A DNA stretch of 64,000 nucleotides from Euptelea pleiosperma (Eukaryota; Streptophyta; Magnoliopsida; Ranunculales; Eupteleaceae), in contig CM068547.1 in assembly GCA_035048495.1 (NCBI GenBank), forward strand, positions 20,715,913-20,779,912, written 5' to 3'. Position numbers and translations under genes: made by a program. Below the pieces are notes generated by a model that had not been told where the DNA came from, made no database searches, and worked only from the letters and a program-made list of their open reading frames with translations. How positions within the stretch are numbered: the first letter of the stretch is position 1; each line of letters starts with the position of its first letter. This document shows, piece by piece, positions 14,709-23,732 of the stretch.

Positions 14709-14713
14709 ATGGA
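14709..14713. repeat. Target-site duplication ATGGA, left copy (element 1)
   Basis: ATGGA precedes the TG end of element 1 and recurs at 17506-17510 right after its CA end. Removing the element plus one copy restores an uninterrupted monomer (CTCAAAATGGA then CTCAGTTTGT). Confidence 0.95.
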
Positions 14714-14974
14714 TGATATTCGCTCAAAAGTGCTTATTTTAAGCAATTATCCTGTTAGCGTTATTGCATTCTCCCACGTTAAAATACTCTATTTATCTAC
14801 TTTTCTACGTAAGAGTCTCTTTTGTTGCGTAGAACACACTTTTCTGGACGAAATGGTATATTTGCATGCATTAAACACATTTTTGGAAGTCTAGACATTG
14901 AGTCGTTCTGATAAAGTCTCATTACGCGCTTCTTCTGTCGCAGGAAACCCCAATCGGACGATTCTCGAAACTTG
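14714..14974 (+). repeat. Conserved 5' LTR module, element 1
   Basis: These 261 bases align without large gaps to 19957-20217 and 26254-26513. Shared blocks include AAGTGCTTATTTTAAGCA, GGACGAAATGGTATATTTGC, TCTCATTACGCGCTTC and GTCGCAGGAAACCC. Element 1 is the most diverged of the three here; elements 2 and 3 are close to each other. Confidence 0.92.
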
Positions 14975-15738
14975 CAAGCCAAGTACCAAAGCCCAGTGAA
15001 CCTAAGAGAGAAAGCAACAATGGCACAAATCCTAGGAGAAACACCAAGGGCAGATCTTGACTGTTGGATCTTCATCAAAGTGAACGATGGTGATTATTTC
15101 ACCACACGATGTGTACTGAATTGAGATAGTACTCGATGAAGGGTTACTTGACAAGTGGGTATGAATGGCATGAAGACACAAAAGAGACAATTAGGTGATC
15201 AAAGACGAACCGTGATTGCACCATTCGAGTAGATGAGCCACTGGGCACACTCTACAAAGAAGCAGGCCATGTTGATGGGCTAGTGAACTACAGTTAGTGG
15301 GCTAGTACCGTGGACCAAATCAATGGGTCACGATGTTGGACCCTTGTGTGAACCAAATTGATGGACTGAGGTTATGGACCAAGGGTTGCTAACCGTTGAT
15401 CGATGGAGGGAAACAGTAGGTTTCTTTACAAAGAACATCGAATGATCAAAGCAAGAGGGACCCAGATGCTATGTGCATGATTTTTAAAAGTGGGTGAACG
15501 AAACTAAGAAGCAAAGGTGCACAAAGAAGAACGGTGGGTATGAAGAGCAGGGGTGTATACAAATTAACAGTGGGTGCATTAAGAAGAAGATATTCTCAAC
15601 ACACTTATGACATGACAGAAAGCAAGCGGGCCCCACATCAAGTTAAGAAGGGAAAATGGACGGACAGATTAAAGGGTTGATGTTTTCAAAGATGGATGGT
15701 GGAGTTTAAAACCATGGGTGAGGTGGCATAAAGAAGAA
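14975..15738 (+). other. Element 1 variable promoter-like (U3-like) region
   Basis: No gene is seen. The stretch is purine-rich and contains TGGGCT/AGCCCA motifs at 14990-14995, 15276-15281 and 15298-15303, and ends at a TATA-like box. It has no visible counterpart in elements 2 or 3. By position it would be the U3 part of the LTR. Confidence 0.55.
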
Positions 15739-15745
15739 TATATAG
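15739..15745 (+). promoter_or_regulatory. TATA-like box, element 1
   Basis: TATATAG occurs just before the change from purine-rich to CT-rich sequence, and about 125 bases ahead of an AAACCCTAA telo-box. It is a plausible LTR promoter element; the start of transcription is not shown. Confidence 0.45.
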
Positions 15746-15868
15746 AAATCTCCAATTTTTGGAAGGAGTGGAGCATGTGGAAGCTTTCTATTCTTGAGCA
15801 AAGGAGATCCATGCTGGAGAGGAGAGGCACGTCCTCTCTCTTCCTCTCACTTTAAAAAGAACCCCCAA

Positions 15869-15877
15869 AAACCCTAA
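15869..15877 (+). promoter_or_regulatory. Telo-box AAACCCTAA, element 1
   Basis: AAACCCTAA followed by CT-rich sequence (GAACTCTCTC). This motif is common near the starts of plant housekeeping transcripts. Similar motifs lie in element 2 (21067-21074) and element 3 (27899-27906). Confidence 0.5.
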
Positions 15878-16183
15878 TGAACTCTCTCTTCTCACTAATA
15901 AGCCGTTACCCCCTTTGGATTCTATCCACGTTTTGGAATAAGAAGAATTCCTTCTTCTTGCTGCCATTACGCCCACACCACCAGCCGTTCCTCCATCAAG
16001 ACCCCCAGCCATTCACTCAACGTTTTTGAAAGAAGAGAGCTCCTTGCCGCTGCTGCTGCTACTGCCACCGTCCCACATTCTCCAACCAAATCTCCACTCC
16101 TCTACCGCCCCCACCTTCTCTTGCACTCTCTTCAAATCCCAAACGCTGCCCTAGCCACTGGTGATCCTCTTCATCAACCCAAG

Positions 16184-16208
16184 CCGGAGTTGCAGGTTGC
16201 AACTCCGG
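16184..16208. repeat. Perfect hairpin in LTR leader, element 1
   Basis: CCGGAGTTGCA at 16184-16194 and TGCAACTCCGG at 16198-16208 are perfect reverse complements of 11 bases with a 3-base loop (GGT). The same arms reappear in element 2 at 21490-21515 with a 4-base loop. Confidence 0.9.
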
Positions 16209-16868
16209 TGAACTATTGCAAGGGCAACCCCACCGTTCTTCTCCCTCATCAAACTGAGGAGGAAGCCCAACACCAGAAAAAAAAAAAATAAATAAAGAAA
16301 AAGAGAATAAGGATAGAAGAAGAGAGAGGGGAGGGAGATCTCTTCCACCGACCAGCAACCTCCATCACCGCTGGATCAACCACCGTCTTGCTCATCCACC
16401 CTCCAACTGCTGTTGCAGCTTGTAACAAAACCACACCTCCGGCACACTCATCTCTCTCTGCTGGCAAGAAAAGAAAAACAGAAAAAAAGAAAGAGGGAAA
16501 AGAAGAAGAAGAGAGAGTGGGAAGTCGGCACCTGCTCCACCACTATCTACCACGCTGCTGCCCAGCCAAACGGTGAAACGCCTCTCAAATCGTTGTTGGT
16601 TTGGACGGCACAGCCTCCTTCACTATCGCCCAGCCCACCACCGTCAAACACCATCACCAGCGCTCCACTCCAGCAGCTCATACAGCTCTTACTGCTCTTC
16701 AACCTGAAGCCGCTCCCTCCATATCCACCTTCTTCCACGCTTCTAGCTACTCCACACCACAAAACTCATCCACGTTTTTGCCATTAAAGACTGACCGCCC
16801 ACCTCTTCTTCTTGGGCCTCTCCTAAAACCCCAGGAGTGACCTTGTTCTTCTACTAGACTATTTCTCC

Positions 16869-16869
<1 letters not shown>

Positions 16870-16922
<53 letters not shown>
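16870..16922 (+). repeat. Homopolymer run of 53 A, element 1
   Basis: An unbroken A tract lies inside the LTR leader, about 40 bases upstream of the module shared with element 3. It could be slippage-expanded, or a scar of an RNA-mediated or template-switch event. Its exact length is vulnerable to sequencing error. Confidence 0.9.
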
Positions 16923-16925
<3 letters not shown>

Positions 16926-17007
16926 TAAAGAAGAATGAAGGTGGGAAGAGGTAAAGCTTCTTGTCTTTAGTTGCTGCCCATCCTTGCTGATTCGTCTCCA
17001 CTCCAAG

Positions 17008-17417
17008 GTAAGAGTTCTCTTCTCTCTCTAGATCTCTCCACTTTCTCTCTCCCCCATATTTTCTCTCTCTAGGATAGCCTTCTTCGATGTTTCTCTCTCT
17101 ACATTTTCTCATTTCTCTCTCTAATTTTTATGGTTTTCTAGGTTAATTTTTGAATTTAGTTTGATTTTGTAAGACTCATTGAGGATGAATAAAATTATTA
17201 TTTTTGCATTTGTTAGTTTACTTTTGTGTTTTTGATTATTTGTGGTAATTTCTCTCTCTAAAAATCACTAAGAATGTTTTAAATCCATCACCATTCTCAC
17301 CTCTCCATGTTTTCTTGATAAAAATCCGTCATTTCATGTCGTTGAATTACGCAAACTAACCCCGAGTGCGGATCGACATCCGACACGAGCCACTGTACAA
17401 CCCTGTGATTTTTGCAG
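17008..17417 (+). other. Putative LTR leader intron, element 1
   Basis: CTCCAAG|GTAAGAG at 17001-17014 is a strong plant 5' splice site, and GATTTTTGCAG|GAT ends at 17417 as a 3' splice site preceded by a T-rich tract. The 410-bp interval is T-rich (CTCTCTCT, TTTTTATGG), as plant introns usually are. The same pair occurs at 28572-28981 and, with CCTCAAG|GTAAAC, at 22038-22799. Splicing is inferred from consensus only. Confidence 0.5.
17188..17193 (+). terminator. AATAAA polyadenylation-type signal, element 1
   Basis: AATAAA lies in GAGGATGAATAAAATTATT, preceded by TTTTGTAAGACTC and followed by T-rich sequence, which fits a plant 3' end signal. It is inside the predicted intron. Confidence 0.45.
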
Positions 17418-17505
17418 GATTTGAGTGAAAAAGAATCGGATAATTACAAATATTGTTGAGATCTAGGATTTCCGTAACCAACGACGCGGAAAAATCCTAC
17501 TTTCA

Positions 17506-19956
17506 ATGGACTCAGTTTGTTTGTGACATTCCGAAACCTACAACTTATGGGCTTTTAGCAATCGGACCTTGTAATTGGACTCAAACTCTTCCTTTACTAT
17601 TGTTGCAACACATTTGCAGTGTTGGAACAAGATTCCTGACAGTCGAAACAAGGTAGCTCCATCCGTGCGTCAACGTCTCAAATTGGACTCAGTTTGTTTA
17701 TTACATTCCGAAGCCTATAACTTATGGGCTTTTAGCAATCGGACCTTGTAATTGGACTCAAACTCTTCCATTACTATTGTTTCAACACATTTGAATTGTT
17801 CGAAATAGATTCGGGACAGTCGGAACAAGTTAGCTCCATCCGTGCGTCAACCTCACAAATTAGACTCAGTTTGTGTGTTACATTCCGAAGCCTATAACTT
17901 GTCACTTTTTCGCAACCAGACCTCGTAATAGGACTCAAACTCTTCAATTACTATTGTTTCAACACATTTGAAGTATTGGAACAAGATTCGTGACAGTCGA
18001 AACAAGTTAGCTCCATCCGTGCGTCAACGTCTCAAATTGGACTCAGTTTGTTGTTACGTTCCGAAGCCTATAACTTGTGAATTTTTCGCAACCAGACCTC
18101 GTAATTGGACTCCAACTCTTCCATTACTATTGTTTGAACAGATTTTAAGTGTTGGAACATGATTTGGGACCGTCGAAATAGGTTAGCTCCATCCGTGCAT
18201 CAACGTCTCAAATTGGACTCAGTTTGTATGTTACGTTCCGAAGCCTATAACTTGTGACTTTTTCGCAACCAGACCTCGTAATTTGACTCGAATTATTCCA
18301 TTACTATTGTTTCAACACATTTGAAGTGTTGGAACAAGATTCGGGACAGTCGAAACAAGTTAGCTCCATCCGTGAGTCAATGTCTTTAATTGGACTCAGT
18401 TTGTGTGTTACATTCCGAAGCCTATAACTTGTGACTTTTTCGCAACCGGACCTCGTAATTGGACTCAAACTCTTCCATTACTATTGTTTCAACAGATTTA
18501 AAGTGTTGGAACAAGATTTGGGACCGTCGAAACTAGTTAGCTCCATCTGTGCGTCAACGTCTCAAATTGGACTCTGTTTGTGTGTTACATTCCGAAGCCT
18601 ATAACTTGTGACTTTTTCGCATCCGGACCTCGTAATTGGACTCAAACTCTTCCATTACTATTGTTTCAACACATTTGAATTGTTGGATCAAGATTCGTGA
18701 CAGTCGAAACAAGTTAGCTCCATCCGTGCGTCAACGTCTCAAATTGGACTCAGTTTTTGTGTTACATTCCGAAGCCTATAACTAGTGATTTTTTCGCAAC
18801 CGGACCTCGTAATTGGACTCAAACTCTTCCATTACTATTGTTTCAACACATTTGAAGTGTTGGAACAAGATTCGTGACAGTCGAAACAAGTTAGCTCCAT
18901 CCGTGCGTCAACGTCTCATATTGGACCCAGTTTGTGTGTTACGTTCCGAAGCCTATAACTTGTGAATTTTTCGCAACCGGACCTCGTAATTGGACTCAAA
19001 CTCTTCCATTACTATTGTTTCAACACATTTGAAGTGTTGGAACAAGATTCGTGACAGTGGAAACAAGTTAGCTCCATCCGTGCGTCAACGTCTCATATTG
19101 GACTCAGTTTGTGTGTTACATTCCGAAGCCTATAACTTGTGACTTTTTCGCAACCAGACCTCGAAATTTGACTCAAACTCTTCCATTACTATTGTTTCAA
19201 CAGATTTTAAGTGTTGGAACATGATTTGGGACCGTCGAAACAATTTCGCTCCATCCGTGCGTCAACGTCTCAAATTGGACTCAGTTTGTATGTTACATTC
19301 CGAAGCCTATAACTTATGGCCTTTTAGCAATCGGACCTTGTAATTGGACTCAAACTCTTCCATTACTATTGTTTAAACACATTTGAATTGTTGGAACAAG
19401 ATTCGTGACAGTCGAAACAAGTTAGCTCCATCCGTGCGTAAACATCTCAAATTGGACTCAGTTTGTTTGTTTCATTCCGAAGCCTATAACTTATGGGCTT
19501 TTAGCAATCGGACCTTGTAATTGGACTCAAACTCTTCCATTATTATTGTTTCAACACATTTGAAGTATTGGAAAAAGATTCGGGAGAGTCAAAACAAGTT
19601 AGCTCCATCCGTGCGTCAATGTCTTTAATTGGACTAAGTTTGTGTGTTACATTCCGAAGCCTATAACTTGCCACTTTTTCGCAACCAGACCTCGTAATTG
19701 GACTCCAACTCTTCCATTACTATTGTTTGAACAGATTTTAAGTGTTGGAACATGATTTGGGACCGTCGAAACAAGTTAGCTCCATCCGTGCGTCAACGTC
19801 TCAAATTGGACTCAGTTTGTGTGTTACAATCCGAAGCCTATAACTTATCACTTTTTCCCAACCAGACCTCGTAATTGGACTCAAACTCTTCCATTACTAT
19901 TGTTTCAACATATTTGAAGTGTTCGAACAAGATTCGGGACAGTCGAAACAAGTTAG
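17506..19956 (+). repeat. 177-bp satellite array, block 2
   Basis: About 14 monomers in the same orientation and phase as block 1. The first bases (17506-17510, ATGGA) are the right TSD copy of element 1, then CTCAGTTTGT continues the interrupted monomer. The last bases 19952-19956 (GTTAG) are the left TSD of element 2. Monomers here are a mixture of both subfamilies, with small differences such as a 1-bp loss in TTTGTTGTTACG near 18050. Nothing else was seen. Confidence 0.97.
19952..19956. repeat. Target-site duplication GTTAG, left copy (element 2)
   Basis: GTTAG before the TG end recurs at 22867-22871 after the CA end; deleting the element and one copy gives the normal AAGTTAGCTCCATCC monomer junction. 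Confidence 0.95.
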
Positions 19957-20217
19957 TGATATTCGCTCAAAAGTGCTTATTTTAAGCACTTATCCTGTTA
20001 GCGTTATCGCACTCTCCTACGTAAAACTGCTCTAATTATCCACTTTTCTACGTAAGAGTCTATCTCATTGCGTAAAACACACTTTTCTGGACGAAATGGT
20101 ATATTTGCATGCATTAAACACATTTTCGGAAGTCTAAATATTAAGCCGTTCTGATAAAGTCTCATTACGCGCTTCTTCTGTCGCAGGAAACCCCGATGGG
20201 ACGATTTTCGAGACTTG
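19957..20217 (+). repeat. Conserved 5' LTR module, element 2
   Basis: 261 bases homologous to 14714-14974 and especially to 26254-26513. It ends at GAGACTTG, after which GTGGGCCC is still shared with element 3, and then similarity stops. Confidence 0.92.
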
Positions 20218-20330
20218 TGGGCCCAAATCGATCATGAAAGCCCATTATCAAAGCTTAACAAGCCCACATGCTATAACTAGAAGATATGGGCCAAATATGG
20301 GCTGAATAAGAGGACCAAAAAGTCGGCCCA
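20218..20330 (+). promoter_or_regulatory. Cluster of TGGGCC/T (site II-like) motifs, element 2
   Basis: Six copies on either strand in 113 bases: 20218-20223, 20239-20244, 20261-20266, 20287-20292, 20298-20303 and 20325-20330. Two more lie at 20781-20786 and 20795-20800. TGGGCY is the site II core found in plant promoters of growth-linked genes and bound by TCP factors (established knowledge). That it drives this LTR is inference. Confidence 0.55.
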
Positions 20331-20614
20331 AAGAACGAAGAGAGTAGGAGAGCCAATGACCAAGAGACGGACCAAAGCATTTAAAGCCACATGAGTCAGC
20401 AAAGAATGATGGTCGACTCTACTGGAGAAGCGTGAGGATGGTCACAGTGAAGAACAGGGTTCCAGACCCTCCGCTAGTGCTTTTTTCCATTTTTTTGATA
20501 CTTTTTCTCTCATCTCTCCTTATTCTCTCTCTCTTCATCTCTCGATCCTCGAATCTACTGACCTAACCCCAGAACTCCTGCCTATCAGCTCTATCTCATC
20601 TCCCTTAGCTTTCT

Positions 20615-20674
20615 GACCGTTGGATCTTCCATCGGACCGTTGGATCTTCAATCGGACCGTTGGATCTCTTTAGA
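20615..20674 (+). repeat. 20-bp tandem repeat, three copies, element 2
   Basis: Units start at 20615, 20635 and 20655 with GACCGTTGGATCTTC then C/A-ATCG; the third degenerates after GGATCT. This is a short minisatellite in the LTR, just ahead of a GATCCGTCGATCC stretch. Confidence 0.88.
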
Positions 20675-20914
20675 TCCGTCGATCCACCAATCTGAGTCCC
20701 AATCAAGTCACCATCCATCCGATCGCCATCAGAATGTCTATCACATCATCTTGTGAGACGATGGACATCATCAGTCCATGTGGGCCAATAGCCGAGCCCA
20801 TCTTCATCGACCCGCTGTCCGACCAGTTAGTGGACCCCGCGAATTTCAAAATAATTTTAATTAAATGGGGGGTCCACTAATTGGGGAGATTCCCCATAGA
20901 AAAGTAGGTTTTTA

Positions 20915-20917
<3 letters not shown>

Positions 20918-20948
<31 letters not shown>
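20918..20948 (+). repeat. Homopolymer run of 31 A, element 2
   Basis: An uninterrupted A tract follows TTTTTACTT and is followed by TGCATTTTTCACG. It does not sit at the same place as the 53-A run of element 1, so the two are probably independent. Confidence 0.9.
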
Positions 20949-20950
<2 letters not shown>

Positions 20951-21006
20951 CATTTTTCACGTGGTGACCAAACGCACCTTAAAAAAATGACAAATTTTCA
21001 AAATAG

Positions 21007-21041
21007 AAACCGTGAGTTTCTAAGGGAGAAACCCACGGTTT
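21007..21041. repeat. 35-bp imperfect hairpin, element 2
   Basis: Arms AAACCGTGAGTTTCT (21007-21021) and AGAAACCCACGGTTT (21027-21041) pair with a single mismatch around a 5-base loop AAGGG. It lies immediately before the telo-box and leader. Confidence 0.88.
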
Positions 21042-21066
21042 CTCTCTTTAAAAATGGTTCCCTTGG

Positions 21067-21074
21067 AAACCCTA
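21067..21074 (+). promoter_or_regulatory. Telo-box AAACCCTA, element 2
   Basis: AAACCCTAGAGG follows a TTTAAAAATGG stretch (21047-21057) that might serve as a weak TATA element, and precedes CT-rich leader sequence, the same order as in elements 1 and 3. Confidence 0.45.
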
Positions 21075-21192
21075 GAGGCTGGCTCCCTCTCTCCCCCTCC
21101 TCTTTCTTCCTTCTTCTACTTCCTCTTTATCTTCTTCTCTATTGATCCGGCGAGCTACACCGGCGAGCAACTCCGGCGGACTGGTTTTTTTT

Positions 21193-21243
21193 TTCTTCTT
21201 CTTCTTCTTCTTCTTCTTCTTCTTCTTCTTCTTCTTCTTCTTC
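21193..21243 (+). repeat. (TTC)n microsatellite, about 17 units, element 2
   Basis: Pure TTC repeats inside the pyrimidine-rich leader. They create long poly-Leu, poly-Phe, poly-Lys and poly-Arg open frames in different reading frames and strands; none is a gene. Confidence 0.93.
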
Positions 21244-21489
21244 TCCTTCTTCCATTCTTCTGTTTCAGGTACAGAGGGGCTAACCAGCAAGCCGTCACCC
21301 CCATCAACGCACCACCAGCAACCACCTCGCCATTAAAACCGGCGAGCTCCTTCCCGGTTCTCACCACGCCCCCACCTGCAACACATTCCAACGGTAAGAG
21401 TTCCTACCCCCCTCTCCTTCTTCCCTTCTCTTCTTCCTCATCTTTTTCTTCCTCCTCCTCCTTTCTGCTTCTTCTTCTTCATCTTCTTG

Positions 21490-21515
21490 CCGGAGTTGCA
21501 GGTCTGCAACTCCGG
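21490..21515. repeat. Hairpin with TGCAACTCCGG arms, element 2
   Basis: CCGGAGTTGCA and TGCAACTCCGG face each other across a 4-base loop. Half-sites or variants recur nearby: GCAACTCCGGCGGACTGGTT at 21167 and again at 21506, CCGGAGTTGCAGGTAGCAAC near 21550, and a GGAGTTGCA/TGCAACTCC pair near 21695. The motif seems to have multiplied within the leader. Confidence 0.85.
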
Positions 21516-22289
21516 CGGACTGGTTCTTGGCACCACCGTGTTCACCAACCGGAGTTGCAGGTAGCAACCCCAGTCTCCCCCCTCTCAACCTCTCTTCTCT
21601 TTTTATTAAATTCTTCCTCTCAAACTCACCGGTTGCTTTTCCTCTTGAGCAACCGGACTGCCAACCACGTCTTCCTTCTCCACGGTTGCGTGTTGGAGTT
21701 GCACGCCTGCAACTCCAGCCAACCGTTCACCATTTCTTCATCGCCCTCTTTCTCCACCTGTCCATACTCAGTCGAACTTCCCACCAGCCTGCAAATCACC
21801 GACCACCATTCCTCCTTATAGTTGGTTTCCCTTCCAAAGCACTTCCATCACCAGCACCGTCAACCGCCACCTTCTTTGGTATGCACTTGCTGTGCCTCCT
21901 CCCACATGCATATTTGCAACTATCATCCTTCTTTGGCCGGTTCACCACCCAAGTATATCCCCCTCCTCCTTGCGGTTGTGCATCATGGCCGAACTTTGCA
22001 AAGCAAGGATTGGTCTTGAGGAAAACCTTTCCTCAAGGTAAACTATTCCTCCCTTTGCTTCTCTCTCTAACTCTCTATTAATTCTCTCTCTCTTTCTAAA
22101 AGCTTCTCACTTCTTTTTCTCTCTCTAAAACTTTTGCCTTTTCACTTTATCTCTCTAGATTTTAGTACTTTCTCTCTACCTATCTTCTCTATATTTTTCA
22201 TCTCTATCTCATTTATATTGCTTTCTAGCTTAATCAATGTTTAGTTTTTATTCGAGAAATTATTGTAAGTTTGTTTATTTGATATTATA

Positions 22290-22295
22290 AATAAA
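22290..22295 (+). terminator. AATAAA signal, first of two, element 2
   Basis: AATAAA in ATATTATAAATAAAAGTTC, preceded by ATTGTAAGTTTG. A second AATAAA is at 22611-22616, in a similar context (ATTGTAAGAAC ... AATGAATAAATTC). Confidence 0.4.
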
Positions 22296-22610
22296 AGTTC
22301 ACTTTAATAAAATAAAATAAAAAAAAAAAAGTAAATTTTCTTTCCCTCTCTTCCCTAGGTTCTCTCTCTAGAATCTTCACCTTCTCTCTAATTCCCCTCG
22401 CTAGATCCCAACCTTTCTCTCTCTAGGTTTCATCATCGAGTTCCTCTCTCTAAGATTAGTTTGGTTTCTCGCTCCATGTTCATCTATTTTTCTCTCTCTA
22501 TCCTCTTATTTCTCTCTCTTCTCCCCACTCTCTCTTTAGTTTCTCTCTTTTTTATGCTTTCTAGTTAGATTCATTTCTTGTCTAATGATTGTAAGAACTT
22601 TTGATTAATG

Positions 22611-22616
22611 AATAAA
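22611..22616 (+). terminator. AATAAA signal, second of two, element 2
   Basis: This is the position homologous to 17188 and 28752 in the other elements, judged from the shared TTGTAAGA upstream and the ATCCACCATTCTCACCTC-like sequence downstream. Confidence 0.42.
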
Positions 22617-23580
22617 TTCAGTTGATTATTATGTTTTAACACCGATAAATCCACCATTCTCACCTCACCATATTCTCCATTATTTTGTGACAATTTTCTG
22701 ATATTGTATGCTCCTTAGTGCACTAACATTAACCTGAGTGCGGATCGACATCCGACACAAATCCCTATACAAATCTATCAATTTTGCAGGATAATCGGAT
22801 AAAAATTACAAAATGTGTTGATTCTAGGGTTTCCGTAACCAACGACGCGGAAAAATCCTATTTTCAGTTAGCTCCATCCGTGCGTCAACGTCTCAAATTA
22901 GATTCAATTTGTGTGTTACATTCCGAAGCCTATAACTTGTGACTTTTTCGCAACCGGACCCCGTAATTGGACTCAAACTCTTCCATTACTGTTGTTTCAA
23001 CAGATTTGAAGTGTTGGAACAAGATTTGGGACCGTCGAAACTAGTTAGCTCCATCCGTGCGTCAACGTCTCAAATTGGACTCAATTTGTGTGTTACATTC
23101 GGAAGCCTATAACTTGTGACTTTTTCGCAACCGGACCTCGTAATTGGACTTAAACTCTTCCATAACTATTGTTTCAACACATTTGAAGTGTTGGAACAAG
23201 ATTCGGGACAGTCGAAACAAGTTAGCTCCATCCGTGCGTCAACGTCTGAAATTGGACTAGATTTGTTTTTTACATTCCGAAGCCTATAACTTTTGGGCTT
23301 TTAGCAATCGGACCTTGTAATTGGACTCAAACTCTTCCATTACTATTGTTTCAACAGATTTGAAGTGTTGGAACAAGCTTTGGGACCGTCGAAACTAGTT
23401 AGCTCCATCCGTGCGTCAACATCTCAAATTGGACTCAGTTTGTGTGTTACATTCGGAAGCCTATAACTTGTGACTTTTTCGCAACCGGACCTCGTAATTG
23501 GACTTAAACTCTTCCATAACTATTGTTTCAACACATTTGAAGTGTTGGAACAAGATTCGGTACAGTCAAAAGAAGTTTGC

Positions 23581-23732
23581 TCCATCCGTTCGTCAATGTC
23601 TCTAATTGAAGCCTATAACTTGTGACTTTTTCGCAACCAGACCTCGTAATTTGACTCAAACTCTTCCATTACTATTGTTTCAACACATTTGAAGTGTTGG
23701 AACAAGATTCAGGACAGTCGAAATAAGTTAGC
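23581..23732 (+). repeat. 152-bp monomer with 25-bp deletion, copy 1
   Basis: TCTCTAATTG is joined directly to AAGCCTATAAC, so the segment normally running from GGACTCAG through ACATTCCG is missing (25 bases). The identical junction recurs at 35581-35732, 41751-41902 and 46328-46479, making it a tag for copied blocks. Confidence 0.95.

Larger units (their letters stand above)
1..14713 (+). repeat. 177-bp satellite array, block 1 (about 83 monomers)
   Basis: Head-to-tail 177-bp monomers fill this stretch. With monomer base 1 set at TCCATCCGTGCGTCAACGTC, the landmarks are CTCAGTTTGTGTGTTACATT at 31-50, CCGAAGCCTATAACTTGTGA at 51-70, CTTTTTCGCAACCGGACCTC at 71-90, GTAATTGGACTCAAACTCTT at 91-110 and AGTCGAAACAAGTTAGC at 161-177. 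Two common variants alternate irregularly: TTTTTCGCAACCGG and TTTTAGCAATCGG. Length is well conserved; indels are small (for example a 4-bp loss near 13922). The first base of the window lies inside a monomer, so the array continues upstream. No gene, RNA gene or inverted segment was seen. Within it are large local duplications, listed separately. The monomer is nucleosome-scale, as in many plant centromeric satellites; a centromeric role is inferred, not shown. I do not recognise the family by name. Confidence 0.97.
14714..17505 (+). mobile_element. Solo LTR of an LTR retrotransposon, element 1
   Basis: A 2792-bp insertion in satellite starts TGATATTCGCTC and ends AATCCTACTTTCA, so it has the TG...CA termini of an LTR and a perfect 5-bp TSD. 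No second copy of the terminal sequence, no primer-binding or polypurine tract pair and no gag/pol reading frame is present, so a solo LTR is the simplest reading; a non-autonomous element is the alternative. The orientation is set by the order promoter-like region, CT-rich leader, AATAAA. Contents in order: conserved 5' module 14714-14974; purine-rich middle with TGGGCT motifs; TATA-like box near 15739; AAACCCTAA at 15869; CT/CA-rich leader with a hairpin at 16184; a 53-base A run; and a putative intron 17008-17417. The middle is unlike elements 2 and 3, but the last 542 bases nearly equal those of element 3. Assignment to a superfamily (Gypsy or Copia) cannot be made from an LTR alone. Confidence 0.88.
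16964..17505 (+). repeat. 3' LTR module shared with element 3
   Basis: Starting at TCTTTAGTTGCTGCCC, the last 542 bases of element 1 match 28528-29069 of element 3 with no indel and only two substitutions seen (near 17475 T versus A, and 17500 C versus T). Directly upstream the two elements have no obvious similarity, so the boundary is sharp. Confidence 0.93.
22038..22799 (+). other. Putative LTR leader intron, element 2
   Basis: Donor CCTCAAG|GTAAAC and acceptor CAATTTTGCAG|GATAATC bound a 762-bp T/CT-rich interval at the position homologous to the predicted introns of elements 1 and 3. An upstream alternative donor, CAACG|GTAAGAG, is at 21394. The extra length comes from what looks like a second copy of the CT-rich plus AATAAA segment (about 22041-22300 and 22340-22620). 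Confidence 0.42.
19957..22866 (+). mobile_element. Solo LTR of the same family, element 2
   Basis: A 2910-bp TG...CA insertion with a perfect 5-bp TSD. Its 5' 261 bases nearly match element 3 and are a little further from element 1. Its last 130 bases (GAGTGCGGATCGACATCCGA through AATCCTATTTTCA) match both, but the CT-rich part before that is diverged. Contents in order: dense TGGGCC/T motifs 20218-20330, three 20-bp tandem copies at 20615, a 31-base A run, a 35-bp hairpin at 21007, a telo-box, a (TTC)n microsatellite, hairpin motifs with TGCAACTCCGG, a predicted intron 22038-22799 and two AATAAA signals. No gag/pol and no internal LTR copy are present. The long open frame at 21054-21821 is a product of the TTC repeat and CT/CA-rich sequence, not a gene. 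Confidence 0.88.

Noticed and set aside
1..14713. CRISPR-like array
   Set aside because: Repeats are contiguous without unique spacers, and 177-bp units with partial dyads are satellite.
16747..17112. Minus-strand open frame that shares its first 49 residues with one at 28479-28676
   Set aside because: The shared part is just the reverse complement of the 3' LTR module common to elements 1 and 3, and the rest is poly-Phe from the A run.
21054..21821. 255-residue open frame
   Set aside because: It is dominated by poly-Leu/Ser from the TTC microsatellite and CT/CA-rich LTR leader; several overlapping frames on both strands are equally open. No domain is seen.
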